Positions 62,947 to 64,000 of a DNA stretch of 64,000 nt are shown in pieces (within the stretch, counting starts at the first letter, position 1; every line of letters starts with the position of its first letter). The notes under the pieces were generated by a model. It was given only the letters and a program-made list of their open reading frames with translations. It had not been told where the DNA came from and did not search any database. The stretch is from Lethocerus indicus (Eukaryota > Arthropoda > Insecta > Hemiptera > Belostomatidae). The stretch covers positions 9,979,600 to 10,043,599 of the forward strand of contig JACDQD010000007.1 in assembly GCA_019843655.1 (NCBI GenBank), in the 5' to 3' direction. Both the position numbers and the translations under genes were made by a program.

Positions 62947-64000
62947 ACATAACAATCATTTTTTTACCTAAAGTTTTCTATTTTAAACACCTTGCATATT
63001 TCATAACATATTTTTTCTTCATGACATTTTTAATTTCTGTAATTTAACATACTCAGGGTTTTCTGAGACAGCAAAATGATATAAACAGTACAATACCTAT
63101 GATTTTGACAGAGCACGAAGTAACTGTTTCACCAAGTTGGTTTCTGGCTTGGCAAGTGTAGACACCAGAATCCTCTGGGTAGACACTCAGAAGATCAAGT
63201 GCCACATAATCAAAATCGTATGCAGGCCTAAATCTGTGACCGACCTTGACTGGAATTCCATTAACAAACCAGTCAACTCGCATAGTAGGATCACCAACAG
63301 GTTGAAGCCTACATTCCAAGTGGATGTTAGTTCCCTCTATTGTCTCAATGTTATGAAGGGGTCGAGTGAATTGAGGAGGCTGCATTATTGTCACATCCTC
63401 CTGTACAACTCTTTTGTGCCTAGAGGCATCTTCCAGGAACTGGATTTGTTCCAATGCTGATTCATTCTGTGTTTCAGTTAATATGTCAGAACGACTCAAA
63501 ACCTAAAATAAGAACCACCAGTTATGATTTATCTTATAATATATTCTAATGAATAATAAACATATGATATATAGTTGAAACAGTGAGTGTAATATATATA
63601 TTCCAGGTATATGTACATGTGTATTCCAGATTGTACATGCATTAGAAGTACATGCATACACTAAGAAAAAAGGTAAGATTTATGGAAGATACTTACTCTG
63701 ACACAAGATGAGGTATGGGCAGAGCCAAGATGATTAGTAGCTCTGACAGTATATTCACCTGAGTCCAGTGAAGTTACATGCACAATATCAAGGGCTACAT
63801 AGCCAAAGTCATAATATGTACGGAAGCGAGAACCTTTAAAAATGACAATCATTGAATTATTCTAGAATGTTCATATTTTTTAAACAAATATTTACAGTTT
63901 ATTATTTTGTATCTAGTATATAAAAATATTTTAAAAATTAATTTCACATGTGCATAAATGTCATCAGTTAAATGTAATAGTTGATTTGTAGGTACATACC
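1..64000 (-). CDS. sls: sallimus / kettin (arthropod titin), internal part of gene
   Basis: A single minus-strand gene spans the window and continues past both edges. The predicted protein has about 34 Ig domains (numbered W1-W34 here, right to left), kettin-type linkers, two PEVK-like springs and several unique segments. Kettin linkers are recognised by E(S/T)QHPEG(L/M)xKIxxLE between Ig domains. By family knowledge this is a giant sarcomeric protein anchored at the Z-disc, with kettin Igs on actin and the springs giving muscle its passive stiffness. The kinase, FN3 repeats and natural N- and C-termini are not in the window. Exons below were set from GT-AG sites and checked for phase continuity; all junctions agree. 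Remaining introns of 300-600 bp (for example 13193-13693, 13967-14449, 44851-45269, 51227-51730, 58524-59006, 61999-62392) show only AT-rich sequence. Projectin (bt) was considered, but it lacks kettin linkers and long PEVK exons. Confidence 0.95.
2925..2948 (-). repeat. (GCG)8 codon run encoding eight alanines
   Basis: Eight consecutive GCG codons lie in frame within the PEVK-2 exon, between TTS and EETASW. The run is a pure trinucleotide repeat in a domain with no other homopolymer tract, so its length is likely to vary between alleles. Confidence 0.85.
10680..10718 (-). other. sls: Apparent 1-nt frame break inside the PEVK-2 exon
   Basis: Upstream of here the coding frame reads LLHEAKSVTETSTSQ. 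It then loses PEVK-2 character and stops at 10571. The frame one base earlier reads KEGSVPEDKLPATASADK and stays open to base 1; it closes upstream at a TGA at 10716-10718. The switch therefore falls in 10680-10718, near a run of A4-G-A-G3 at 10693-10701. It equals one missing base. No GT-AG pair suitable for a small intron is present. A sequencing error is most likely; a true mutation is possible. Confidence 0.75.
11581..12538. other. Intron before the PEVK-2 exon
   Basis: This 958-bp intron is mostly AT-rich. Its left third (about 11600-11930) has more CpG and mixed composition. That part includes a 44-bp stretch at 11862-11905 flanked by minus-strand TAG and GTATGT, which is described in the findings and is not phase-compatible with the neighbouring exons. 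Confidence 0.6.
12539..12595 (-). CDS. sls: 57-bp exon, basic linker
   Basis: Acceptor TTTCAG is at 12596-12601 and donor GTATGT follows at 12538; phase is 1 at both ends. It encodes MKRQVKKEKHIQREVETE, a charged and probably helical stretch. Being symmetric, it could be skipped without changing frame. Confidence 0.8.
13132..13192 (-). CDS. sls: 61-bp exon, Thr/Glu-rich linker
   Basis: It follows acceptor AAACAG, starts in phase 0 (VITEESATETVTETT) and ends in phase 1 before GTATTA. The phases join 13694 on one side and 12595 on the other. The VTET motif resembles the spring that follows. Confidence 0.8.
13694..13966 (-). CDS. sls: 273-bp exon, C-terminal half of a helical conserved-type region
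   Basis: It is phase 0 at both ends, with acceptor TTGTGCAG and donor GTATGT. It encodes 91 residues beginning VVGLYEAEEFPSLRTAV, then LVSLVERQGHSALISELV, and ending EDFKTRKWEHLTTMP. The spacing of hydrophobic residues suggests several amphipathic helices, and it lacks the Cys and Trp pattern of Ig or FN3. With the preceding exon it makes a compact segment of about 150 residues between Ig W34 and the second spring. I recognise it only as a non-Ig segment of insect sallimus and give no function. Confidence 0.85.
14450..14953 (-). CDS. sls: 504-bp exon, non-Ig segment with two near-repeats and a helical tail
   Basis: Phase 0 at both ends; the acceptor is a strong pyrimidine tract TTTCTTTTCTGTCAG. 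It begins AMAKRTFDVQESIVSISAV. Two related motifs follow, DVAGIVTPLQDSVTVSETV and RVAGVVAPVQESVSVTET, which are internal duplicates. The last 90 residues (VSFLKRAKVSRTQ to RKGVTVEE) look helical and lead into the next exon. No catalytic motif is visible. Confidence 0.85.
15123..15192 (-). CDS. sls: 70-bp linker exon
   Basis: It starts in phase 2 (one base completes an Arg codon) and ends in phase 0 before GTAAGT. It reads DSVDVEEVHPLETTTQF and continues to DTTET. Only this phase combination joins 16937 to 14953. Confidence 0.8.
15535..16045. repeat. 70-bp tandem repeat (minisatellite), seven copies plus a partial eighth
   Basis: The motif CTCAGGGGGCGCTAG recurs at 15535, 15605, 15675, 15745, 15815, 15885 and 15955, a constant 70-bp step. 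A degraded start of an eighth copy follows at about 16025. Copies two to seven are essentially identical and copy one differs by a few bases. The unit is GC-rich in an AT-rich intron, which marks it as inserted material. Confidence 0.95.
16154..16193. repeat. Inverted partial copy of the 70-bp unit
   Basis: Forty bases match the reverse complement of the minisatellite unit with two differences (GAAATGTACTTAACT... ending TGCACTTGCGCC). The copy lies about 110 bp beyond the array in opposite orientation, as in the subterminal repeats of some non-autonomous DNA transposons. Confidence 0.8.
16391..16806. mobile_element. Probable transposon-derived sequence bounded by a direct repeat pair
   Basis: Two related stretches of about 65 bp lie in the same orientation at about 16391-16457 and 16741-16806. 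Both carry CCGAA(A)CCGG, CTAGCAAAAGACCA, ACCAGCG and then CACACGA(A/T)ATCTAC. The DNA between them is GC-rich and unlike the rest of the intron. No transposase or reverse-transcriptase ORF is present, so the family is unassigned. Confidence 0.6.
16937..17069 (-). CDS. sls: 133-bp exon, very charged linker
   Basis: It starts in phase 1 after TTTCCAG and ends in phase 2 before GTATTG. It begins GPKFEEKQAEQTEEEI and contains the basic cluster REKRRRRKKKTHVT followed by IEDVK. The cluster could act as a nuclear-localisation-like or actin/PIP-binding patch, but nothing here decides that. Confidence 0.85.
17269..17451 (-). CDS. sls: Ig W34, C-terminal part
   Basis: Phase 1 at both ends. It carries the Ig Trp (VLIWYHNDKV) and the terminal strands TEEDSGTYACKATSDIG. 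It completes the Ig begun in 17559-17663. Confidence 0.92.
17559..17663 (-). CDS. sls: Ig W34, N-terminal part
   Basis: Phase 1 at both ends. It reads AIPRFIEEIRDAHVYEGESV and then TFDCHFSGNPQP, the A-C strands of an I-set Ig with the first Cys. It follows the unique exon 18619-19263. Confidence 0.92.
17859..17910 (-). CDS. sls: Candidate alternative 5' coding exon
   Basis: A 52-bp stretch is bounded by an excellent acceptor (TTTTCATTAG) and donor (GTAAGTAG). Read from its first base it is open as MSDSSCCGTNISSHFIL and ends in phase 1, which joins 17663. The constitutive upstream exon ends in phase 1, so this exon cannot follow it in frame. It needs an upstream exon ending in phase 0, such as the ATG-GAG|GTAATT at 18375-18380, or it may itself be the first coding exon. 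Confidence 0.45.
18375..18380 (-). other. Possible alternative start codon and donor
   Basis: ATG GAG is followed directly by the donor GTAATT. Spliced to 17910 it would give MEMSDSSCC in frame. No acceptor precedes it, as expected for a first exon, and TTTTATAA lies about 15 bases upstream. Confidence 0.3.
18619..19263 (-). CDS. sls: 645-bp unique exon, Ser/Glu-rich
   Basis: Phase 1 at both ends, with acceptor TGTATTTTAG and donor GTGACT. It begins GIMGTTEYRKPEWVTHMEDM and AKLRGKVNKTM, continues with serine- and acid-rich sequence (DLSAGDDTGFTSQGSSDF, EHSSSESGG, SLEEEESFNNED), and ends ADTGLAAAFVTS. There is no Ig pattern. Many Ser-Asp/Glu and Ser-Pro-like contexts suggest a disordered, phosphorylatable insert comparable in position to titin unique sequences. 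The exon is symmetric and could be skipped. Confidence 0.88.
19617..19837 (-). CDS. sls: Ig W33, main part
   Basis: It starts in phase 2 and ends in phase 1. It reads MEVKVEGVPKPSVHWYKEGV with the Ig Trp, then YPDDVGEILCEAHNELGV. A 3' GTCGGT donor follows. Confidence 0.9.
19937..20049 (-). CDS. sls: Ig W33, leading strand and linker
   Basis: Starts in phase 0 (DVLSEVSEEKPEEDYGKA) and ends in phase 2 with TQLPEFVPANEGGLV. The APSFVTQLPEF motif is the A-strand of an Ig. Confidence 0.87.
20249..20349 (-). CDS. sls: 101-bp acidic linker exon
   Basis: Phase 1 to phase 0. It reads AYEYVPDSEIASVTVGTS followed by GQSGSEEDLLADK and separates Ig W32 from W33. Confidence 0.87.
20704..20911 (-). CDS. 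sls: Ig W32, C-terminal part
   Basis: Phase 0 to phase 1. It reads VTGKPTPQVMWLHNDQPIVE with the Trp, then PEDSGVYTCTATNSAGEA. Confidence 0.93.
21130..21375 (-). CDS. sls: Ig W31 C-terminal part and Ig W32 start
   Basis: Phase 0 at both ends. The acceptor TTTCTCTTCAG was chosen because it alone gives phase 0 after 21627 and avoids an intron-derived extension. It reads TSPDVRVHTEANKSVLLV, then GDVTCRAENVAG, then SPSFLQTPVSAKVMDGEPV opening W32. Confidence 0.9.
21627..21790 (-). CDS. sls: Ig W31, N-terminal part
   Basis: Phase 1 to phase 0. It reads APRFIKPLKPKIVTEGEV and then FQWFLHDTPIK. The usual first Cys position is occupied within VLIMEAEVESYPTCSFQW, where the Cys is shifted near the Trp. 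Confidence 0.9.
21791..22612. other. 822-bp intron
   Basis: AT-rich. It holds a weak inverted repeat around 22013-22115 (GCAATATACCTCTT against AAGAGGTATTGC) and a C7 tract near 22465. No exon was recognised. Confidence 0.6.
22613..22782 (-). CDS. sls: Ig W30, C-terminal part
   Basis: Phase 2 to phase 1. It begins WYHNGKEIISTTDITVEN and ends KYEVRVMNNAGEARTSGSV. The second Ig Cys is replaced (YEVRV instead of YxCxA). Confidence 0.92.
22895..23033 (-). CDS. sls: Ig W30, N-terminal part
   Basis: Phase 1 to phase 2. It reads EAPSITKPLEAKVVPKGTT followed by LDVEFRGVPQPTV. The first Cys position is Val/Glu, so this Ig lacks the disulphide pair on both sides. Confidence 0.92.
23380..23679 (-). 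CDS. sls: Ig W29, whole domain in one exon
   Basis: Phase 1 at both ends. It begins EKKERGEAPKFTKPLKPKV and carries KLECKVIGQPTPEVKWYRG and TIYSVRAVNTFGTAECRANL. It is one of the few single-exon Ig domains here. The second canonical Cys is Ser (YSVRA). Confidence 0.93.
23680..24269. other. 590-bp intron
   Basis: Uniformly AT-rich with no recognisable exon, repeat or regulatory motif beyond simple A/T runs. Confidence 0.6.
24270..32927 (-). CDS. sls: 8.66-kb exon: PEVK-1-like spring with terminal Ig W28
   Basis: Phase 1 at both ends (acceptor GACTTACAG, donor GTATTT), 2886 codons, fully open. In order: a head of about 200 residues with GRRSGRGRSLESRQ, APWRRRDRS and RVPWTEELTQLKKSF; fourteen 75-residue units with PKPWTEEKVTLKKA, VTQETIDTV, LKPVKRETVVPKTEEEKELM and PKPHKVQPVEK; an acidic bridge with VQFVEEEHELQIHEKVKE; three units of about 479 residues (APWRRKKRPEKPRPSQEI, LFASIILKKTPKLPKKE, FVDNGILSRNYEEAKLI); and a final Ig (PPKFIEKIQPIISESEHPV, KLSWSHNSKEI, MGIYSCKASNPAGVATCTA). 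Composition is dominated by P, E, K and V, as in the elastic PEVK segment of titins. The recurring Trp motifs PWTEE and APWRR are typical of sallimus springs. Confidence 0.95.
24560..28740 (-). repeat. sls: Three tandem coding repeats of about 1.43 kb in PEVK-1
   Basis: The same coding block recurs at offsets of 1431 bp (28683 to 27252) and 1437 bp (27252 to 25815). The first two copies are nearly identical at the nucleotide level. The third matches closely only down to about 25610 and then diverges, for example RIKHHVWPPKLYTPII against RITRYEWPPRMKIPKL. Confidence 0.93.
29295..32350 (-). repeat. sls: 225-bp tandem coding repeat, about 14 units
   Basis: The sequence CTGAACAGCCGCTTTC and its close variants step by exactly 225 bp (for example 29821 and 30046). 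Twelve units are near-identical at the DNA level; the first and last are diverged or truncated. Each unit encodes 75 residues with one Trp. Confidence 0.97.
33104..33147. repeat. (TA)n microsatellite
   Basis: Uninterrupted TA dinucleotides in the intron just upstream of the PEVK-1 exon. Confidence 0.9.
33463..33472. promoter_or_regulatory. Perfect CArG box (SRF-type site)
   Basis: CCATATAAGG matches CC(A/T)6GG exactly. SRF sites of this form drive actin and other muscle genes. TATAAG follows about 41 bp downstream on the plus strand. Confidence 0.6.
33588..33755 (-). CDS. Candidate alternative first coding exon (56-codon ORF)
   Basis: An ATG ORF of 56 codons in CpG-rich DNA begins MTATATGSGMRQRASVVV, contains TPRIFKNTTGPTQRSIPPPG, ends SHFHSLY and stops at 33585-33587. 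Phase-1 donors within it (AGC-G|GTATGC at about 33730, GGC-G|GTAGTA at about 33622) would join the phase-1 start of the PEVK-1 exon as G-HHVYAKV. No similarity to a known domain is recognised, and the donors are mediocre. Confidence 0.3.
33612..33644. repeat. Inverted repeat with 12-bp arms
   Basis: GGAGTTACTACC at 33612-33623 pairs with GGTGGTAACTCC at 33633-33644, with one mismatch and a 9-bp loop. It could form a hairpin or a dyad binding site. Confidence 0.7.
34447..34464. promoter_or_regulatory. Twin inverted AP-1 / bZIP sites
   Basis: ATGAGTCA-AA-TGACTCAT contains two full AP-1 cores in inverted orientation separated by two bases. The arms are perfectly complementary. Confidence 0.6.
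34909..34974. repeat. (AT)n followed by (TG)n compound microsatellite
   Basis: AT dinucleotides to about 34941, then TATGTGTGTGTACGTG-type TG repeats ending in a G6 tract. Confidence 0.85.
37164..37293 (-). CDS. sls: Ig W27, C-terminal part
   Basis: Phase 0 to phase 1. It reads MINEGKNAVLLIPSTYEEDA and FTCRATNSAGQAEVSAKL. It is the last exon before the PEVK-1 exon; A+GA completes Arg at the junction. Confidence 0.93.
37294..38575. other. 1.28-kb intron splitting Ig W27
   Basis: AT-rich throughout, with a G7 tract near 37931. No further exon was found. Confidence 0.6.
38576..38739 (-). CDS. sls: Ig W27, N-terminal part
   Basis: Phase 1 to phase 0. It reads EVAPTLTPMRDVIVPEGSAA, then PTIQWYREGDLIPQSPDF with the Trp. 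The first Cys position is Thr/Arg (QFRTQV). Confidence 0.93.
39263..39451 (-). CDS. sls: Ig W26, C-terminal part
   Basis: Phase 1 at both ends. It reads APQIQWQKGDKVIKPSKYF and PEDEGVYKCVATNNTGTV. Confidence 0.94.
39452..40199. other. 748-bp intron
   Basis: AT-rich intron within Ig W26. Nothing else recognised. Confidence 0.6.
40200..40506 (-). CDS. sls: Ig W25 C-terminal part and Ig W26 N-terminal part
   Basis: Phase 0 to phase 1. It begins NGKKIAPDIRYKTLEEDG, contains PEDSGRYECVAINNAGEA, a Gln/Pro linker (SPAAVQQPTGAQQQGP), and VFFKCKISGKP of the next Ig. Confidence 0.93.
40675..41106 (-). CDS. sls: Ig W24 and Ig W25 N-terminal part
   Basis: Phase 0 at both ends. It begins KPAVPPVFTKKIQPCRAFEQ and carries PKIQWYREDFPIQ, EDSGIFSVVAENRGGRAKCS and then PPSFTATIQSAIIKTG for W25. 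The usual C-strand Trp of W25 is present in VYWLK. Confidence 0.94.
41253..41354 (-). CDS. sls: 102-bp linker exon
   Basis: Phase 0 at both ends, donor GTAAGT. It reads VKGDTEITRKISTTETKEM and then HTAKTHERVVQGPV. Symmetric, hence a possible cassette. Confidence 0.85.
41526..41748 (-). CDS. sls: 223-bp linker exon
   Basis: Phase 2 to phase 0. It reads EKQPELMPWQKQGILRKVEK and continues with charged sequence to KEIHTAVHKQTQKE. The MPWQKQ motif resembles the PW motifs of the spring. Confidence 0.88.
41944..42071 (-). CDS. sls: 128-bp linker exon
   Basis: Phase 0 to phase 2. It reads LEEGQVVKETRLREASHQF and ends KSLAKGMAQSYESS. The TT|GTATGT donor joins the G of the next exon to make Leu. Confidence 0.87.
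42266..42477 (-). CDS. sls: 212-bp linker exon after the kettin block
   Basis: Phase 1 to phase 0. It reads PWYDAELAHYQAERQETELE and then VFEERQSQAQQGTEIHLD, strongly charged and probably helical. It joins NSPR of the last kettin Ig exon as NSPRPWYDAEL, a junction consistent with sallimus. Confidence 0.9.
43025..43072. repeat. (TA)n microsatellite
   Basis: Pure TA array ending in a T run, inside the intron after the last kettin Ig. Confidence 0.9.
44362..44367 (-). terminator. Candidate poly(A) signal for a kettin-terminating isoform
   Basis: AATAAA on the minus strand, about 230 bp after an in-frame stop (44596-44598) reached if the donor at 44663 is not used. A hexamer is common by chance in AT-rich DNA, so this is weak. 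Confidence 0.3.
44664..44850 (-). CDS. sls: Ig W23 (last kettin Ig), C-terminal part
   Basis: Phase 0 to phase 1, donor GTGAGT. It reads GARYKLTYDGMWHLDIPKT and GKIEVVARNSAGEARVETVL, ending DDYRGVLKNSPR. The second Cys is Val (IEVVARN). If the donor is read through, 23 more residues precede a stop. Confidence 0.93.
45270..45441 (-). CDS. sls: Ig W23, N-terminal part with linker
   Basis: Phase 2 to phase 0. It reads TTEEKIDEEKVKETPVFVSK, then GECARFCCRVTGYPRPRVMW with the Trp and an extra Cys, and ends LINGHTIVN. Confidence 0.93.
45682..45913 (-). CDS. sls: Ig W22 C-terminal part and kettin linker
   Basis: Phase 1 to phase 2. It reads NRFTPIYDFGYVAMNFGWVY, EDSGEYLCRATNLYGMDE and the linker GIIYESQLPKGMKSIEKIRE. 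Confidence 0.94.
45999..46132 (-). CDS. sls: Ig W22, N-terminal part
   Basis: Phase 2 to phase 1. It reads FVTQIKDQTNLVEMEATKFE and MKVEWFFNGKPLPH. Confidence 0.94.
46322..46475 (-). CDS. sls: Kettin linker before Ig W22
   Basis: Phase 1 to phase 2. It reads EPSIILQNQVPKGMKKSEAL and ends LYEPEKKQPP, a longer linker than the kettin norm (YTSEVHLTEED insertion). Confidence 0.92.
46605..46866 (-). CDS. sls: Ig W21, main part
   Basis: Phase 0 to phase 1. It reads ITSATVGEAEPVRFECRVEP, RIEWYRNGKLLPSGHRYRTV and EDSGEYVCRAVNAYGEDF. Almost a whole Ig in one exon. Confidence 0.95.
47219..47358 (-). CDS. sls: Kettin linker and start of Ig W21
   Basis: Phase 1 to phase 0. It reads KHDVVFESQLPAGMSGEKLK and ends PTVPPKFITH. 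Confidence 0.93.
47540..47795 (-). CDS. sls: Ig W20, main part
   Basis: Phase 0 to phase 1. It reads DVEAQEGGAAHFDCRVEPVG, RIDWFFNGRPFATGSRVH and ARDSGEYICRATNRWGTAT. Confidence 0.95.
47893..48099 (-). CDS. sls: End of Ig W19, kettin linker, start of W20
   Basis: Phase 0 at both ends. It reads ATNRHGEAVVNCQLQVKG, IILEPQLPHTFSSGTESIQ and PNPPRFIVELK. The Ig is cut just after YTCK, an unusual intron position in this block. Confidence 0.93.
48194..48552 (-). CDS. sls: Kettin linker and most of Ig W19
   Basis: Phase 1 to phase 0. It reads SIILESQLPKGMEGTIDKIA, AHFECRLIPINDPSLRVEWF and TRDAGLYTCK. Confidence 0.95.
48870..49050 (-). CDS. sls: Ig W18, C-terminal part
   Basis: Phase 0 to phase 1. 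It reads VEWFWNNKPLRTGSRFRTF and EDSGEYSCRATNEYGEAV. Confidence 0.95.
49051..49840. other. 790-bp intron inside Ig W18
   Basis: AT-rich. A minus-strand open stretch at 49509-49703 has random, hydrophobic composition and no splice context. Confidence 0.6.
49841..50035 (-). CDS. sls: Linker end and Ig W18 N-terminal part
   Basis: Phase 0 at both ends. It reads GMEGGLEKIQTLEDSMIKTR and NAHFEARLIPTDDPKLK. The kettin linker is itself split here (LILESQLPE | GMEGGLEKI). The first Cys is Ala. Confidence 0.93.
50293..50511 (-). CDS. sls: Ig W17 C-terminal part and linker start
   Basis: Phase 0 at both ends. It reads VEWYFNGKKLPHGHRYRTF, EENSGVYECRAKNLVGSDMT and NLILESQLPE. Confidence 0.95.
50631..50892 (-). 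CDS. sls: End of Ig W16, linker, Ig W17 N-terminal part
   Basis: Phase 2 to phase 0. It reads YGEDFTKATLNCVGKGGVF, LQPDSLSRIHELESG, a Thr/Pro stretch (ATPTTPTTTEPP) and AHFEARLTPVNDPNLV. Confidence 0.94.
51009..51226 (-). CDS. sls: Ig W16, main part
   Basis: Phase 0 to phase 2, donor GTGGGT. It reads SVDGLKDGDSAHFECTLIPV, MKVEWFHNGKPIRHSTRIKQ and HDSGEYVCRASN. Confidence 0.95.
51285..51329. repeat. (AT)n microsatellite
   Basis: Pure AT array in the intron between Ig W15 and W16 exons. Confidence 0.9.
51598..51645. repeat. (AT)n microsatellite
   Basis: Second AT array in the same intron, about 270 bp from the first; the pair could pair as a cruciform. Confidence 0.9.
51731..51918 (-). CDS. 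sls: Ig W15 C-terminal part and start of W16
   Basis: Phase 1 to phase 0. It reads HRTRTVHAFGMVVLEILGTK, EDSGTYTCRATNKWGQAEI and GQKPQFTTHIK. The usual ExQHPEG linker is replaced by a short DVSKGQKP, so W15 and W16 are closer than other pairs. Confidence 0.94.
52132..52252 (-). CDS. sls: Ig W15, middle part
   Basis: Phase 0 to phase 1. It reads FQNLTNVTEGEIAHFEASLT and MVVEWFFNGKTLEA. Confidence 0.94.
52346..52384 (-). CDS. sls: 39-bp microexon
   Basis: Phase 0 at both ends; it encodes DLVTPMIPQFSYQ. It adds 13 residues between PPVFTSQ and FQNLTNVT, so the frame is kept with or without it. Confidence 0.75.
52480..52769 (-). CDS. sls: Ig W14 C-terminal part and kettin linker
   Basis: Phase 1 to phase 0. 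It reads SRFKMTSEFGFVTLDLIEVY, ERDQGIYTCKASNKAGEAFT and ERTQHPKGEEGLGKIQELEE. Confidence 0.95.
53007..53279 (-). CDS. sls: Kettin linker and Ig W14 N-terminal part
   Basis: Phase 1 at both ends. It reads SDIYLQTQHPQGEAGLEKVQ, KPVWTTPLNPEFKLGEAQPL and NLKIEWFFNGKALSH. Confidence 0.95.
53372..53548 (-). CDS. sls: Ig W13, C-terminal part (core Trp replaced)
   Basis: Phase 1 at both ends. It reads EFFVNGKPLPTGARFKGTHD, AEDSGIYMVKATNSKGQAS. The junction gives TIEFFVNGK where other domains have VEWFxNGK, so Phe replaces the core Trp. The second Cys is Val. Confidence 0.94.
53777..53992 (-). CDS. sls: Atypical linker and Ig W13 N-terminal part
   Basis: Phase 1 at both ends, acceptor TTTGTAACAAAG. 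The linker is unlike its neighbours: DRHWLLANSLRPEALPLID. The Ig start reads EGPVFISHLNNVVCKEGENA and HFECRVEPAKDPTLT. The weak acceptor was chosen because it alone keeps phase and the Ig-linker join IKVE-DRHWLL. Confidence 0.88.
54321..54464 (-). CDS. sls: Ig W12, C-terminal part
   Basis: Phase 1 at both ends, 144 bp like many sister exons. It reads TRIRTTFDFGLVTLSINGVR and DSGIYTCKATNLLGEAVST. Confidence 0.95.
54701..54955 (-). CDS. sls: Linker and Ig W12 N-terminal part
   Basis: Phase 1 at both ends. It reads RSAIAGEPLQPDAWQKIQLK, with the linker variant LQPDAWQKI, then APFFTKHLTNAEKLVEGAHV and LKIEWFKNGVSLTT. Confidence 0.94.
55094..55237 (-). CDS. sls: Ig W11, C-terminal part
   Basis: Phase 1 at both ends, 144 bp. 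It reads SRFHTTHDFGFVTLDITATV and EDSGVYTCKAINAAGEAVSS. Confidence 0.95.
55418..55450 (-). CDS. sls: Candidate 33-nt cassette microexon in Ig W11
   Basis: A strong acceptor (TATTTTTCAG) and a good donor (CAG|GTAGAG) bound 33 bases that are phase 1 at both ends and open as E-MFGKTNTNEA. Inclusion would insert 11 residues between ELKM and GSRFHTTHDFG, that is, in the loop after the C strand. Skipping restores the standard kettin Ig. Confidence 0.6.
56093..56347 (-). CDS. sls: Kettin linker and Ig W11 N-terminal part
   Basis: Phase 1 at both ends. It reads KAGIQMETQHPEGMKLIQKL, EKPIFTQLLTGPSELWEGQR and MHFQWYVNGVELKM. Confidence 0.96.
56471..56614 (-). CDS. sls: Ig W10, C-terminal part
   Basis: Phase 1 at both ends, 144 bp. 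It reads ARITKTHDFGFVSMDMTHVR and DEGVYMCRAYNALGEAVTT. Confidence 0.95.
56814..57071 (-). CDS. sls: Kettin linker and Ig W10 N-terminal part
   Basis: Phase 1 at both ends. It reads KGNIILESQRPEGLEKIRLL, RPVFTQPLQNIDSIAEGQTA and LKVEWFRNDKHLED. Confidence 0.96.
57268..57526 (-). CDS. sls: Ig W9, main part (core Trp replaced)
   Basis: Phase 0 to phase 1. It reads GTTEIVEGQTAHFEAQIEPL, then RVEIYHNGKPLPSASRFHIT, where Ile stands at the core Trp position, and DAGEYTVKAINNLGSCVSS. The first Cys is Ala and the second Val. Confidence 0.94.
57654..57793 (-). CDS. sls: Kettin linker and start of Ig W9
   Basis: Phase 1 to phase 0. It reads RRSILFDTQHPDGLEKIREL and ends HTPPRFITELR. Confidence 0.94.
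57999..58255 (-). CDS. sls: Ig W8, main part
   Basis: Phase 2 to phase 1. It reads LENLKEGEHAHLECRVEPIN, MKVEWFVNGIPIKTGHRFRT and EDSGTYMCKATNLMGEAVNT. Confidence 0.96.
58385..58523 (-). CDS. sls: Linker and start of Ig W8
   Basis: Phase 1 to phase 2. It reads KKGLELDTLDAQRLKKIQEL and ends KPVFITPLN. The linker lacks the QHPEG signature (TLDAQRLKKI). Confidence 0.93.
59007..59150 (-). CDS. sls: Ig W7, C-terminal part
   Basis: Phase 1 at both ends, 144 bp. It reads HRFKTTYDFGFVALDILYAY and EDSGTYMCKARNSAGEAVTT. Confidence 0.96.
59301..59558 (-). CDS. sls: Kettin linker and Ig W7 N-terminal part
   Basis: Phase 1 at both ends. It reads RAGIIRETQHESALQKIQYL, KPEFGRPLKNIEHLPEGRPA and MKVEWYCNGRPIPQ. 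Confidence 0.96.
59882..60025 (-). CDS. sls: Ig W6, C-terminal part
   Basis: Phase 1 at both ends, 144 bp. It reads HRFRTTYDFGFAALDILTVY and EDTGEYTCKATNKLGEAVSS. Confidence 0.96.
60134..60391 (-). CDS. sls: Kettin linker and Ig W6 N-terminal part
   Basis: Phase 1 at both ends. It reads KESLLLESQHEAALQKLRIL, KPNFSAKLNGPSELVEGQSA and LKVEWFHNGKPLQT. Confidence 0.96.
60550..60693 (-). CDS. sls: Ig W5, C-terminal part
   Basis: Phase 1 at both ends, 144 bp. It reads NRVTTMHDFGYVALNMKYVY and EDSGTYTCRAVNDLGQAVTS. Confidence 0.96.
60838..61089 (-). CDS. sls: Kettin linker and Ig W5 N-terminal part
   Basis: Phase 1 at both ends. It reads KKSIYLESQHEAALSRLNQF, APVFTQPMRDLRTSENQPAH and LKVEWLRNGVPITA. 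Confidence 0.96.
61303..61446 (-). CDS. sls: Ig W4, C-terminal part
   Basis: Phase 1 at both ends, 144 bp, donor GTGCGT. It reads SRFTETNNFGFVALDILHCL and EDSGTYTCRAKNINGEAVTS. Confidence 0.96.
61532..61582. repeat. (TA)n microsatellite
   Basis: Pure TA array in the intron splitting Ig W4. Confidence 0.9.
61744..61998 (-). CDS. sls: Kettin linker and Ig W4 N-terminal part
   Basis: Phase 1 at both ends. It reads SARILTDTQNEVGLEQIQYL, APVFTTSLKQCDIKEGQRAH and MKVEWFHNNQPVKS. Confidence 0.96.
62393..62536 (-). CDS. sls: Ig W3, C-terminal part
   Basis: Phase 1 at both ends, 144 bp. It reads HRFRPIHDFGYVALDIVDVI and EDSGTYTCRAVNLLGADETS. Confidence 0.96.
62624..62878 (-). CDS. sls: Kettin linker and Ig W3 N-terminal part
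   Basis: Phase 1 at both ends. It reads KKDLILETQHPGGLEKIQYL, KPRFLTKPKSLEVREGGHAH and LKVEWYKNGRPIIV. Confidence 0.96.
62899..62942. repeat. (AT)n microsatellite
   Basis: Pure AT array immediately upstream of the Ig W3 linker exon acceptor. Confidence 0.9.
63097..63502 (-). CDS. sls: Linker and complete Ig W2 in one exon
   Basis: Phase 0 to phase 1. It reads VLSRSDILTETQNESALEQI, PPQFTRPLHNIETIEGTNIH, MRVDWFVNGIPVKVGHRFRP and EDSGVYTCQARNQLGETVTS. The intron that splits sister domains in front of GHRFRP is absent here. Confidence 0.96.
63697..63833 (-). CDS. sls: Ig W1, C-terminal part
   Basis: Phase 1 to phase 0. It reads SRFRTYYDFGYVALDIVHVT and DSGEYTVRATNHLGSAHTS. Its N-terminal half lies outside the window. 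Confidence 0.94.
64000..64000 (-). CDS. sls: Last base of the preceding Ig W1 exon
   Basis: The minus strand starts G|GTATGTAC at 64000-63992, a donor in the expected place. The single G completes Gly with the GT of the next exon (G-SRFRTYYDFG), so the window edge falls exactly at an exon end. Confidence 0.6.
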